The notes: a model not told the origin generated them from the sequence alone. A stretch of 64,000 bases of DNA from Caldicellulosiruptor saccharolyticus DSM 8903 (GCF_000016545.1 NC_009437.1:2123394-2187393); one strand, 5' to 3'. Shown: positions 29,304 to 37,181, numbered from the stretch's first letter. Made by a program: numbers and translations.

Positions 29304-29663
29304 TCAAAATACTCTGTCAGGTAGAAATATATCAAACATTCCAACTACAAATGAGGTTATCAAATTTGCGACAAAAGGTACCTTTATTCCGGGGACTGAC
29401 ATATTGGCAAAATATAGAATAGCAAAAGTTACTAAAAAAGCAATAATCCCTCTTCCTATTGGTGTTCTGTACAACGTAGTAATCCTTTCAATTATATATG
29501 TTACCACAGATATTGCCACAATTAAAGCTATTCCAATCATCCAATTGCTAAAAACAAAATTTGGATAAAGTATTTGCATTAAGAGCGCCATAAAAGAAGC
29601 AACAACAAACCTCACTATGATACCAAGCCAGCTTGCATATCCTCTCTCTCTTTTTTCACTCAT
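29304..29663 (-). CDS. Small four-helix membrane protein (phage holin-4/YvlD-like)
   Basis: 119 residues with a basic N-terminus (MSEKRERGYASW) and four hydrophobic segments at about 11-31, 37-56, 70-88 and 95-113. The layout resembles the small membrane proteins of the holin-family-4/YvlD type; the function is unknown and nothing suggests a prophage here. The ribosome site AAGGAGGTGC is seven bases upstream and can pair with the end of pgsA (see 29671-29726). Confidence 0.75.
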   Translation of the reverse strand: MSEKRERGYASWLGIIVRFVVASFMALLMQILYPNFVFSNWMIGIALIVAISVVTYIIERITTLYRTPIGRGIIAFLVTFAILYFANMSVPGIKVPFVANLITSFVVGMFDIFLPDRVF

Positions 29664-29670
29664 AACAAAA

Positions 29671-29726
29671 GCACCTCCTTATTTGTAGCTTTTCACGTTT
29701 GTTAATTTCTTATTCATTGGAGGTGC
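29671..29726 (-). other. Hairpin joining pgsA 3' end to the next gene's ribosome site
   Basis: In the minus-strand RNA GCACCTCC (29719-29726, inside the last pgsA codons) can pair over eight bases with GGAGGTGC (29671-29678), the ribosome site of the next gene. A TTTT follows the second arm, so it might also act as a weak terminator. Confidence 0.6.
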
Positions 29727-30246
29727 TCTTGAGCTTTTTATATTCACTTAGATATTTCACTGTGTATACTATAAGCGCAAATATTGCAAATACCACTGCT
29801 ATCACTAAAATGTAGAGTGATATTTTCATATTCAACAGAAGAGATATTATAGCAATGTAAAACAAAACAGTAGCAATCTTTCCATATATATTGGCCGAAA
29901 CCACAATCTTTATTTTTCCATATAAAATGACTGAGCCTACAATCATAAAGAGCTCTTTAAACAGTACAATGTAAAAAATAATAGAAGGAATGTAACCTTT
30001 GTAAGCCAAGCACCATAAAACGGTAAGTATCATAAGCTTATCAGCCAGTGGGTCAAACAACTTTCCAAATTCTGTCACCATATTGCAGCGACGAGCAATA
30101 AACCCGTCTAAGACGTCAGTCAGGCCTGAAAGTAAGAATACACCTATTGCTATCAAATAGTTGTATCTAAGACTTGAGAAAAAGGCTAAAACAAAAAGAG
30201 GAATTAAAAAAAACCTTAAAATAGTAAGCACATTGGGAAGGTTCAA
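29710..30246 (-). CDS. pgsA: CDP-diacylglycerol-glycerol-3-phosphate 3-phosphatidyltransferase
   Basis: Makes phosphatidylglycerophosphate, the precursor of phosphatidylglycerol, in the membrane. The CDP-alcohol phosphotransferase signature DG-x2-AR-x8-G-x3-D-x3-D is present as VLDGFIARRC followed by FGKLFDPLADK. Several membrane helices follow. I choose the TTG at 30246 (GAGGTG six bases upstream; the protein then starts with NLPNVLTILR as in the family, 178 aa). A GTG at 30276 in frame lacks a good ribosome site. Confidence 0.92.
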   Translation of the reverse strand: MNLPNVLTILRFFLIPLFVLAFFSSLRYNYLIAIGVFLLSGLTDVLDGFIARRCNMVTEFGKLFDPLADKLMILTVLWCLAYKGYIPSIIFYIVLFKELFMIVGSVILYGKIKIVVSANIYGKIATVLFYIAIISLLLNMKISLYILVIAVVFAIFALIVYTVKYLSEYKKLKSTSNE

Positions 30247-30339
30247 TAAATACACCTCTTTATTTTCTTTTGTCACTTTTTAAGATTTTATCACATTTTT
30301 ATGAGAATATCCATATCAAAAAAGACCTTTTTAAAATAC

Positions 30340-30984
30340 TTAGCTTTTCTGCTGCTCATTTTCTATCTTTTCGAGCTTGAATATAGAGACTTCATAAGCA
30401 GTTCTTGTCTCAACCTCACCAGTTTCTAATCTTTTTTGATAATCTCTACTCTGGACCCTTCCCCATATTTTTATATTATCACCTATTTGGAAAGTACTTG
30501 CATATCTTGCATTTCTGCCCCACGCAATACAGGGAATATAGTCTGACTTTCCGTAAAGCCTGTTCACAGCCAATAATATGTCGGTTATTTCTCTGCCCAA
30601 TGGAGTTGTTCTATATTGAGGTTTTTTACACACATACCCATTTAGGAATATCTCATTTATATTTCTGGTAGGGTCAATGGTCTCTACATTTTTTATATCT
30701 CTTGCAAAAATAGTGAGAATAAGCCTATTACCAACATTTGAAGGATTATTATAAGACCTAAACTGGCCAATTACTTCTATAAGGCTTCCTTCATCAAGGT
30801 TGACATTAATCAAAAGCCTATCTGAAACTGTAACAAGCAATATATCCTTTTGCTGAGAAAGCCTTGGTACTTCAATCTTAAATGTGAAAAATTTCTCACC
30901 AAAACTCTCATGGCTAAAATTAAGTGGAGTTGCTACCTTGCCACATAGGTAAACTCTATTATTATCTAAAGGATTTTGAGGCAT
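30340..30984 (-). CDS. SSB-like protein with two tandem OB folds
   Basis: The 214-residue protein has two repeats of the single-strand-binding OB fold. The first (about 10-100) starts NNRVYLCGKVATPL. The second (about 108-200) starts NEIFLNGYVCKKPQYR, and contains TDILLAVNR, YIPCIAWGRNA and IKIWGRVQSRDY, the usual SSB pattern. There is no long acidic tail ending in DDDLPF; the C-terminus is KIENEQQKS. Ordinary SSB has one OB fold, so this looks like an accessory SSB. Starts at 30996 or 31035 are also possible in frame. Confidence 0.75.
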   Translation of the reverse strand: MPQNPLDNNRVYLCGKVATPLNFSHESFGEKFFTFKIEVPRLSQQKDILLVTVSDRLLINVNLDEGSLIEVIGQFRSYNNPSNVGNRLILTIFARDIKNVETIDPTRNINEIFLNGYVCKKPQYRTTPLGREITDILLAVNRLYGKSDYIPCIAWGRNARYASTFQIGDNIKIWGRVQSRDYQKRLETGEVETRTAYEVSIFKLEKIENEQQKS

Positions 30985-31055
30985 AATTAATCTCATCCCT
31001 TCGTACTTTTTTCGGCTTATTTTTATCCTATTCAAAAAGTTGCGTTTTTAGACTT

Positions 31056-31643
31056 TCAAATTAATTGAAATAAAACCTTCAATGTAGCAATAAGAGGATA
31101 AACATACAAAAGCTCGTAATCTATTAAGGTATATATACAATCTTCTATTATTTCTCTCTCAATAACAAAATTTCCTTCAATATCTTCAACAGTTCTTTGG
31201 AAAAATAGATTAAAAGTTACTTTATTGTCATTGCCGTAATCTAAGTGGGTAATGTTTACAGTGTTTTGTGGCGAAAACCCTATATCTATAACCTTTGAAC
31301 TGATACCATTGAGATTTCTATTTACTGTATCATCTGAAAAAAGCAAAACCACTTGTTGTTTATTTAACACACTTGATAATCCTTCTAAAAGCTCATTTTG
31401 TAAAGTAATTATTATATCACAAACCTTTGCAGTCTGCTCTGGACAATCTGAGTACAAAATGATATAATCAAAAAGCAATTTGATTTGTGATAATAATAAT
31501 ACGAGATTTTCTTTTTTATTGCGGTTCTTTGCTAAATCTATCTCTAATATTTTTTTACCCTTTTTTCTGATAACATCAACAAAGTTATTTTTAAATAACT
31601 CTTTTAACTGTACACTGTTTGACAGTACATACACTCTTGTCAT
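31056..31643 (-). CDS. Protein of unknown function
   Basis: I do not recognise this 195-residue cytoplasmic-looking protein. Strand-helix alternation at the N-terminus (MTRVYVLSN, KKILEIDLAK, YIILYSDCPEQ, VVLLFSDD) suggests a Rossmann-like alpha/beta fold, and the C-terminal part (IDIGFSPQNTVNITHLDYG) vaguely recalls Mur-ligase C-terminal domains. No catalytic motif can be named. It sits between a polysaccharide deacetylase gene (57 bases) and the SSB-like gene (71 bases), all in the same direction. Confidence 0.65.
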   Translation of the reverse strand: MTRVYVLSNSVQLKELFKNNFVDVIRKKGKKILEIDLAKNRNKKENLVLLLSQIKLLFDYIILYSDCPEQTAKVCDIIITLQNELLEGLSSVLNKQQVVLLFSDDTVNRNLNGISSKVIDIGFSPQNTVNITHLDYGNDNKVTFNLFFQRTVEDIEGNFVIEREIIEDCIYTLIDYELLYVYPLIATLKVLFQLI

Positions 31644-31700
31644 ACCATTTCCTCGTCTAAAATGGAGTGTATATATTAGTGTGACCCGTGCGGTTTTAAT

Positions 31701-32477
31701 TTATTTAACTGTATTTTCTAATTTTTTTTGTACACCTTGGTGATCAATATAATAGTTATTTTTGTAGATTAATTCAGAAACTGTTACAAACTGGTATCCT
31801 CTTTTTGAAAGCTCATCTAATATCTTTGGAAGTGCACACTTTGTATTTTTTGCGTTATTGTGAAATAAAACTACTGAACCACTCTTTACTCTCCTTAATA
31901 CTCTTTGAGCTATCTCATCTGCAGGCAAGTCTTTCCAATCAAGTGAATCAACATCCCATTGGATTACGTAATATCCTAAGGAAGTGAGGGTTTCGATTAG
32001 AGTATTGTTATAATCGCCATAAGGAGCTCTGAATACAACTGGTCTTTTGCCAATTAGTTTTGAAATCTTTTCTTCACAACTTTTTATGTCTTCTATAATG
32101 GCTGTTTTTGATAGTTTAGACATGTGTAAATGTTTGTCAGAGTGACTTCCAATCTCATGTCCCTCTCTATAAATCTCAAGTACATCCTTAGGGTATCTTT
32201 CTACCCAAAAACCTACCAAGAAAAATGTAGCTTTTGCTTTATATTGTTTTAAAATCTTGAGGAGTTCTTTTGTATCATCATTACCCCAAGCAGCATCAAA
32301 TGTGATTGCAATTTTATTATCATTTCTTGCAACACAATAGATGGGAAGAAGTTTTTTCTGGTTTATAACTTCTATTGCAACTTCCGAATAGATGTAAATA
32401 CAACTTACAAGAAGTACTATAAGGATAAAATAAAACGACAATCTTACAATTTTTGAGATATTAAAAACCTTTATCAT
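31701..32477 (-). CDS. Polysaccharide deacetylase (PdaB/NodB-like), membrane-anchored
   Basis: Removes acetyl groups from cell-wall or spore-cortex sugars outside the cell. An N-terminal membrane segment (about 12-33) is followed by the NodB domain. Motif 1 is TFDAAWGND (a TFDD variant as in sporulation PdaB-type proteins), the metal-binding His pair is SHSDKH, motif 3 is FRAPYGDYN, then WDVDSLDW and VLFHNN. At 258 aa it is of normal length. The exact substrate cannot be told. Confidence 0.9.
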   Translation of the reverse strand: MIKVFNISKIVRLSFYFILIVLLVSCIYIYSEVAIEVINQKKLLPIYCVARNDNKIAITFDAAWGNDDTKELLKILKQYKAKATFFLVGFWVERYPKDVLEIYREGHEIGSHSDKHLHMSKLSKTAIIEDIKSCEEKISKLIGKRPVVFRAPYGDYNNTLIETLTSLGYYVIQWDVDSLDWKDLPADEIAQRVLRRVKSGSVVLFHNNAKNTKCALPKILDELSKRGYQFVTVSELIYKNNYYIDHQGVQKKLENTVK

Positions 32478-32532
32478 CTTTCACTTTAAAATAATTTTTC
32501 TACAGTAAGTCTATGAAAAATAGGAAAACAAT

Positions 32533-32579
32533 ATGCAAAAGAGGAGAGCTCCAAATATCTCAATTTGAACTCTCCTCTT
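32533..32579 (-). terminator. Terminator overlapping the end of the DivIVA-like gene
   Basis: The arms AAGAGGAGAG (32539-32548) and CTCTCCTCTT (32570-32579) form a perfect 10-base stem, followed on the minus strand by TTTT. The first transcribed arm encodes the last Glu-Glu-Glu-Ser residues, and the stop codon lies in the loop. Confidence 0.75.
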
Positions 32580-32997
32580 CTTTATTTCCGGTTTCATTTT
32601 CAAACTTGCTTATCACAGACTGAAGATCGCTCTTTATCCTTTTTATCTCTTCTTTTAAACCTTGCAATGTTTTTTCATGCTCTTCAATCTCCTCAAGCAA
32701 CGCTTTCTTTTTATTTTCTCCCTCTTCTATAGCCTTTGAAACAATACTTTCTGCCTTTTCCTGGGCGATAATCAGAAGCTCTGCAATTTTAATCTTTTGT
32801 TCATTTAACTTTGAAAACTCCTCTTCAAGCTTGCTAAGCTTCTTTTTCAATTCCTCATTTTCTCTTTGAAGTTCGGCAATTGTCTCTTGCTTTTCTTTTA
32901 TTTCCTTTTCGTATGTCCTCTCAAGGTTATTGAGATATTCAATTACAGAGCTTGGTTTAAATCCTCTAAACGCCCTTGAAAATTTGTAGGTATTCAT
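32560..32997 (-). CDS. DivIVA-like coiled-coil protein
   Basis: 145 residues. The N-terminus (FSRAFRGFKPSSVIEYLNNL) matches the DivIVA/GpsB membrane-binding pattern, in which a short N-terminal domain recognises curved membrane and recruits division or wall proteins. From about residue 25 to 135 the sequence is almost pure Glu/Lys/Leu coiled coil. GGAGGG precedes the ATG at 32997 by 11 bases. Which partner it recruits is not visible. It is the last gene before a terminator, downstream of tcdA by 78 bases. Confidence 0.75.
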   Translation of the reverse strand: MNTYKFSRAFRGFKPSSVIEYLNNLERTYEKEIKEKQETIAELQRENEELKKKLSKLEEEFSKLNEQKIKIAELLIIAQEKAESIVSKAIEEGENKKKALLEEIEEHEKTLQGLKEEIKRIKSDLQSVISKFENETGNKEEESSN

Positions 32998-33075
32998 TTT
33001 CTTATGTACCCTCCATCTTATGTTCCTTTTTTGATATTTTAACACAAAGAACAGCTTTTTGTACAACAAATTCGC

Positions 33076-33798
33076 TTACCACCCAAGTAAATCCTTCACA
33101 ACCTCATAAGCCATTAAAAATCCAGCAACAGGTGGAACAAATGAAATACTGCCTGGCACATGAGCCTTTTGCGTCTTTTCTTTTAAAAACTTGTAATCAG
33201 GCTTGAGAGGTTTTTCTTCAGAGTAGACCACTTTTAGTTTTTTTATCCCTTCCTTTCTGAGTATACTTCTTATCTTTTTAGCAAGTGGACAGTTTTTTGT
33301 AGAGTAGATATCAGAAATTCTCAGTAAAGATGGATTTAACCTATTTCCCATGCCCATGCTACTGATAATTTTTATCCCTCTTGAAATTGCAAACTTAATC
33401 AATGCAATCTTTGCAGAAACATCATCAATTGCATCAACTATATAATCTATCTTTGTATTGCCAAGTAACTCTTCAACATTTTCTGGATTAATTTCTTTCT
33501 GAACCTTCACCACATTGACAAAAGGATTTATATCTAAAGCTCTTTCATATGCAATATCAACCTTTGATTTTCCTATGTTTGATACAGTAGCTATTAATTG
33601 TCTATTTAAATTTGAAACTGAAACCCTATCCTTATCGAGTATTACAAAATTTTGTATTCCGCATCTTACAAGTGCTTCAAAAGCAAAGCTTCCAACTCCA
33701 CCAAGACCACATACAGCAATGTTTACATTTGACAATTTCTTAAGTCCATCCTCTCCTATTAGCATCATTGTCCTTTGAAATATATCTGCTGTATCCAC
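33076..33798 (-). CDS. tcdA: tRNA threonylcarbamoyladenosine dehydratase (HesA/MoeB/ThiF family)
   Basis: Cyclises t6A37 of ANN-decoding tRNAs to ct6A using ATP. At 240 aa, it begins with DIFQRTMMLIGEDGLKKL and the ATP-binding GLGGVGSFAFEALVR. RDRV-type contacts are seen as LDKDRVSVSNLNRQ, and DAIDDVSAKIAL and the C-terminal HVPGSISFVPPVAG are typical of YgdL/TcdA. The start is GTG at 33798 with AAAGGAG just upstream; an ATG further out at 33963 would extend into the RNA gene and is rejected. Confidence 0.9.
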   Translation of the reverse strand: MDTADIFQRTMMLIGEDGLKKLSNVNIAVCGLGGVGSFAFEALVRCGIQNFVILDKDRVSVSNLNRQLIATVSNIGKSKVDIAYERALDINPFVNVVKVQKEINPENVEELLGNTKIDYIVDAIDDVSAKIALIKFAISRGIKIISSMGMGNRLNPSLLRISDIYSTKNCPLAKKIRSILRKEGIKKLKVVYSEEKPLKPDYKFLKEKTQKAHVPGSISFVPPVAGFLMAYEVVKDLLGW

Positions 33799-33837
33799 TT
33801 TAACTCTCCTTTCAAATTCAAAAGTGAGAATTAAGAT

Positions 33838-33872
33838 AAAAATAAAAGACCCATTTAAATTTATGGGCCTTT
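33838..33872 (-). terminator. Hairpin after the 6S-like RNA
   Basis: The arms GACCCAT (33848-33854) and ATGGGCC (33863-33869) form a stem with one G-U pair, followed on the minus strand by TTTTATTTTT. It lies between the RNA gene and tcdA and could end the RNA precursor. Confidence 0.6.
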
Positions 33873-33886
33873 GTGCACTTTTTTTC

Positions 33887-34126
33887 TTTTTGTTCAGGAA
33901 CTCCACCATGCCGTCCTCAGGGAGTTTCCCAGACCCTGCCTCAGCAGGTGGGTATCCTGCCAATAGCTTTGCATTACTTCCTGTTTGTCACCCAAGCAAA
34001 ATCTTGGGTGGGAAGCCTATGCGCCACTATTGGACTCCGGATTCCCTTTTATGATGGTGTTGGCCTGGAACTTCACCATCTTGTAACGCACACGGCAGAG
34101 TTCCTTTTTGGACTACTTTCTTTTCT
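33887..34126 (-). ncRNA. ssrS: Probable 6S RNA
   Basis: This stretch has no convincing reading frame, is clearly richer in G+C than its surroundings, and has its own promoter. The minus-strand RNA folds into a long rod. The closing stem is GGAACTC (34098-34104) with GAGTTCC (33897-33903), plus TGCCGT (34092-34097) with ACGGCA (33909-33914). A large internal region contains small hairpins. The distal arm is CCAATAG (34027-34033) with CTATTGG (33960-33966), capped by CACCCAAG and CTTGGGTG (33989-34010). This is the 6S plan, an RNA that binds RNA polymerase. In Bacillus the 6S-1 gene also lies next to the tcdA orthologue yrvM. Ends are estimates; the identity is inferred from fold and neighbours. 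Confidence 0.68.
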
Positions 34127-34132
34127 AATTTT

Positions 34133-34161
34133 AATATATCACAGATTTTTTGACTTTTCAA
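34133..34161 (-). promoter_or_regulatory. Promoter of the 6S-like RNA
   Basis: On the minus strand TTGAAA (34156-34161) and TATATT (34133-34138) are spaced by exactly 17 bases. Transcription should begin near 34126, just before the closing stem. The promoter overlaps the last codons of the upstream activase gene. Confidence 0.75.
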
Positions 34162-35134
34162 CATGGTGATTTTTGCAATTTGAATATTTCTGGCACCTGT
34201 CACCCCACGTAGCAACCAACTTATTGTTGTTGTAAAATTCTACTACTTCACAGTTATTAGAACACTCTTTACATTCAAATCCCCTTGCCTCAAACTTGCT
34301 ATTGTTGATACAATTAAACCCTTTAAAACTGCTGACAAGCCCTCTGGTCTTCTCCCTTGCCAAAAGTGCTATCCCTATGGCACCCATCACATTGAAATAT
34401 TTTGGGACAATAACTTCTTTTTGTAATACCTGTTCAAATGCCTTTTTCATTGCAATGTTTGCAGCAACTCCACCTTGAAATATAATAGGTTCTTCAATTG
34501 TTTTACCTTTTGCAACATTTGAGACATAATTTCTTGCAAGTGCTAAACAAAGTCCAAAAAGGATGTCTTCGGGAAGATGCCCAAGCTGCTGTTTGTGGAT
34601 CATATCAGACTCTGCAAACACAGCACATCTTCCTGCAATTCTCACAGGATTTTTAGATCTTATAGCTATCTCTCCCATCTTTTCAATTGGAATGTTTAAC
34701 CTTTCTGCTTGCCTGTCCAAAAATGAACCTGTCCCTGCAGCACAGATAGTGTTCATTGCAAAGTCAACTACAATTCCGTTTTTTATTAAAATTATTTTTG
34801 AGTCCTGTCCACCTATCTCAATCACTGTTCTCACATTTGGAATAAAGTGAATTGCTGCCTTTGCATGTGCTGTAATCTCATTTTTTACAGTATCTGCTCC
34901 AACCATTATTGCAGCAAGATTACGACCAGACCCTGTTGTCCCAACCCCTGAGATTTTTAACCTCGCACCAAACTTTTGATAAAGCTGTACAAGCACTTTT
35001 TGCAAAACCTCGATTGGTCTACCTTCTGTTCTTACATATATACTTTCTACAATGTTGTTATTTTCATCAAGCAATACCACATTTGTACTAACAGAGCCTA
35101 TATCAATTCCAAGAAAGCAGTTTAGTTTGTCCAC
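34139..35134 (-). CDS. 2-hydroxyacyl-CoA dehydratase activase-like ATPase (BadF/BcrA family)
   Basis: A 331-residue ASKHA-fold ATPase of the family that injects an electron into 2-hydroxyacyl-CoA dehydratases or benzoyl-CoA reductases. LGIDIGSVSTN (about 7-17) is the phosphate loop, IEIGGQDSK and NTICAAGTGSFLDRQ carry the cluster-binding motifs, and FQGGVAANIAM is present. An extra C-terminal tail has five cysteines in CKECSNNC, GDRC and YSNC, unlike the basic activase. The start is GTG at 35134 (AAGGAG at eight bases). It overlaps the upstream gene by 32 bases. The substrate is unknown. Confidence 0.88.
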   Translation of the reverse strand: MDKLNCFLGIDIGSVSTNVVLLDENNNIVESIYVRTEGRPIEVLQKVLVQLYQKFGARLKISGVGTTGSGRNLAAIMVGADTVKNEITAHAKAAIHFIPNVRTVIEIGGQDSKIILIKNGIVVDFAMNTICAAGTGSFLDRQAERLNIPIEKMGEIAIRSKNPVRIAGRCAVFAESDMIHKQQLGHLPEDILFGLCLALARNYVSNVAKGKTIEEPIIFQGGVAANIAMKKAFEQVLQKEVIVPKYFNVMGAIGIALLAREKTRGLVSSFKGFNCINNSKFEARGFECKECSNNCEVVEFYNNNKLVATWGDRCQKYSNCKNHHVEKSKNL

Positions 35135-36197
35135 TTTTATCACTCCTTGACTCGATTAAATCTAAAAAGGCCTCTAAACGCGTTTTTAGCCCCACATCAC
35201 CTTCCATTTCATCTACCACAATGTGCAATAGAGGCACTCTAAGTTCATTTCTGAGATTAGCCAATACAGACTTTGCTATTATCTCTGGCATACACGTGAG
35301 AGGAAAGACATGAACCACACCTGCAAAATGTTTACTTTCAAACCATTTCGTGTAGGCAATTGTCTCTCTTGCGTGACCACCAATTAGATTTTCCATTATG
35401 TCTTTTGAATATCTTTTTACAACTGGGTCTTTTTTTCTCAGCAATGGATATATCAAATGATTGTCGATCCAGTATGAAATATATAGATTTCTCTCCACCT
35501 CATATCCCATGTCTCCTATTATCTTTTCAATATTGAGATTTGCAAAGTCATCTATAATGGTATATATCTCACCTACAATTCCAATCTTTTTTACATTTTC
35601 ATCCACTACATACACATTATCTAAAAGTACATTAGTTGTTTCTATTAACTTTTTCATTTGCTCAATGCCCTTTGTTTTCAAAGCTTCAATTCTAAATCGA
35701 TTATATATCTTATCAACATTTCCTTTTACCATTTCCCTGGGTCTTAGAAAATGCACTCTTTTTTCAATCCTGTCAATCATCTTTGCCAAACTATAGATTT
35801 TAGGCAAAATACCAATTAAGTTTTTCTTGGCAAAGACCTTCCCTGCTTCAGATAAAAAATTTTTAACTCCATAATGAAGTGGTTCAATTACAATCATCTG
35901 AACGTCAAATCCAGCGTCTTTTAAGATCTCTTTTTGAAGTGCACCATAGTATCCAAACCTGCACGGTCCACATCCACCAAACATCACAATTGTATCAGCC
36001 CCCATTTCAATTGCCTGAACAAAGTTTCCTACGTTGAGCTTAAACGGCATACATATAAACTCAGGTGAGTAGTTTTTACCAATCTCCAAAGTCTTTCTGT
36101 TATTCGGTGGTGGGACAATGACTTCAAATCCAAGTTCTTCAAAAAGTGGTTTTGCAACCATGTAGAGATTACCCATGTGCGGAAATGTAATTTTCAT
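35103..36197 (-). CDS. 2-hydroxyacyl-CoA dehydratase-like subunit (DUF2229/HgdB-type), activase partner
   Basis: 364 residues, starting MKITFPHMGNLYM. Conserved cysteines appear in FICMPFKLNVG and in GGCGPCRFGYYG, as in the cluster-binding subunits of the dehydratase/CoA-reductase superfamily. The C-terminal VFPLTCMPEIIAK and VDEMEGDVGLKTRLEAFLD repeat the arrangement of the next gene. The ATG at 36197 has GGAGGG six bases upstream. In many Firmicutes these parts are fused with the activase into one protein of more than 1000 residues; here they are separate genes with 29- and 32-base overlaps. Confidence 0.82.
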   Translation of the reverse strand: MKITFPHMGNLYMVAKPLFEELGFEVIVPPPNNRKTLEIGKNYSPEFICMPFKLNVGNFVQAIEMGADTIVMFGGCGPCRFGYYGALQKEILKDAGFDVQMIVIEPLHYGVKNFLSEAGKVFAKKNLIGILPKIYSLAKMIDRIEKRVHFLRPREMVKGNVDKIYNRFRIEALKTKGIEQMKKLIETTNVLLDNVYVVDENVKKIGIVGEIYTIIDDFANLNIEKIIGDMGYEVERNLYISYWIDNHLIYPLLRKKDPVVKRYSKDIMENLIGGHARETIAYTKWFESKHFAGVVHVFPLTCMPEIIAKSVLANLRNELRVPLLHIVVDEMEGDVGLKTRLEAFLDLIESRSDKSGQTKLLSWN

Positions 36198-37101
36198 TTT
36201 CTTCCCTCCATCCAATCATATCAATAAAAGCTTCTATTCTTGTCTGAATTCCGAGGTTGGCAGAATGTTCATCTAAAGTAATACAAAGATAAGGCAAATT
36301 TAATATCTTGCATCTTCTTCTAATTAGTTCTTCTAAAATGGAATCTATTCCACAACCAAACGTCATTAGATATACAATTCCGTCAAGTTTTAAATTTTTC
36401 TGAGTCCAGTAAAAATATTCATAAATGTTTTGAGCAGTTGACCAAAAGAAAGGTTTTTGTAACTCAACTGTAATCTCTTTGTCTGAAATGTGATGGTATA
36501 AAGGATAGATTGGATTATAGCCACTATCCTTTATAATTTGCAGAATTCCTTTATTGAGATTATTGTCAAAGATGACATAACTGTGCCCCAAGACTAAAAT
36601 ATTCTTTTTGTCTTTTGCAATTGGCGGCAAATATTCAAAAAACTTGCTATTAGCAAAGCCTTCTACAATCTTTTTCAATCGTCTTTTATCATTTGTGAAA
36701 TGTTTGCCAAATTCGACTAAAAAATCATTTACATAAGACGTCCCATTTCTTAAGTTCAGCTCTGGTGAAATTATCCTCATGTGAGCATAATGTGTTTTTA
36801 CTAAGTCAGGAATTCCAATAATTTTAGGACATGAATAAGTTCTATACCGAAGTGAGGTCAGCCTTGGCAGTAAAATAGCATCAACTTTTTTGTATTTTAC
36901 TAAGTATTCAATGTGACCCATGAATACCTTTGCGGGCATACAAATCTCTTCTATGCTATTTTGTACTCCAAACTCTACCATCTCGTTTGTTGTAGGTCCA
37001 GAGAAGATTACTTCTGACTCATCTGATATTTCTGAGAGGAAATTAGCCAAAAATTTTTCCATTCCTATATAACAAAAGCTATTTGGAATTCCTACTTTCA
37101 T
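36169..37101 (-). CDS. 2-hydroxyacyl-CoA dehydratase-like protein (DUF2229 type)
   Basis: 310 residues, starting MKVGIPNSFCYIGMEKF. Conserved elements are EEICMPAKVFMGH, RYRTYSCPKIIGIPDL, MTFGCGIDSILEEL and LDEHSANLGIQTRIEAFID. They match the DUF2229 part of large activase fusions; the Cys residues probably bind an iron-sulfur cluster. AGGAGG lies nine bases before the ATG. It is the first gene of the three-gene operon, overlapping the second by 29 bases. The reaction is not known for this family. Confidence 0.82.
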   Translation of the reverse strand: MKVGIPNSFCYIGMEKFLANFLSEISDESEVIFSGPTTNEMVEFGVQNSIEEICMPAKVFMGHIEYLVKYKKVDAILLPRLTSLRYRTYSCPKIIGIPDLVKTHYAHMRIISPELNLRNGTSYVNDFLVEFGKHFTNDKRRLKKIVEGFANSKFFEYLPPIAKDKKNILVLGHSYVIFDNNLNKGILQIIKDSGYNPIYPLYHHISDKEITVELQKPFFWSTAQNIYEYFYWTQKNLKLDGIVYLMTFGCGIDSILEELIRRRCKILNLPYLCITLDEHSANLGIQTRIEAFIDMIGWREENENYISAHG

Positions 37102-37181
37102 GTTTTTCTTCCTCCTTTCTAACTTCCTATTTCTAATTGACCATTTACATATTATCCCCATATTCACCTTAAAAAATACAA

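Noticed and set aside
29304-29663. Prophage remnant suggested by a holin-like protein
   Set aside because: No other phage gene, integrase or attachment repeat is nearby; such small membrane proteins are common in chromosomes.
33799-33963. N-terminal extension of TcdA to an ATG at 33963
   Set aside because: The extra residues come from the RNA gene and terminator region and do not resemble the family; GTG at 33798 has a proper ribosome site.
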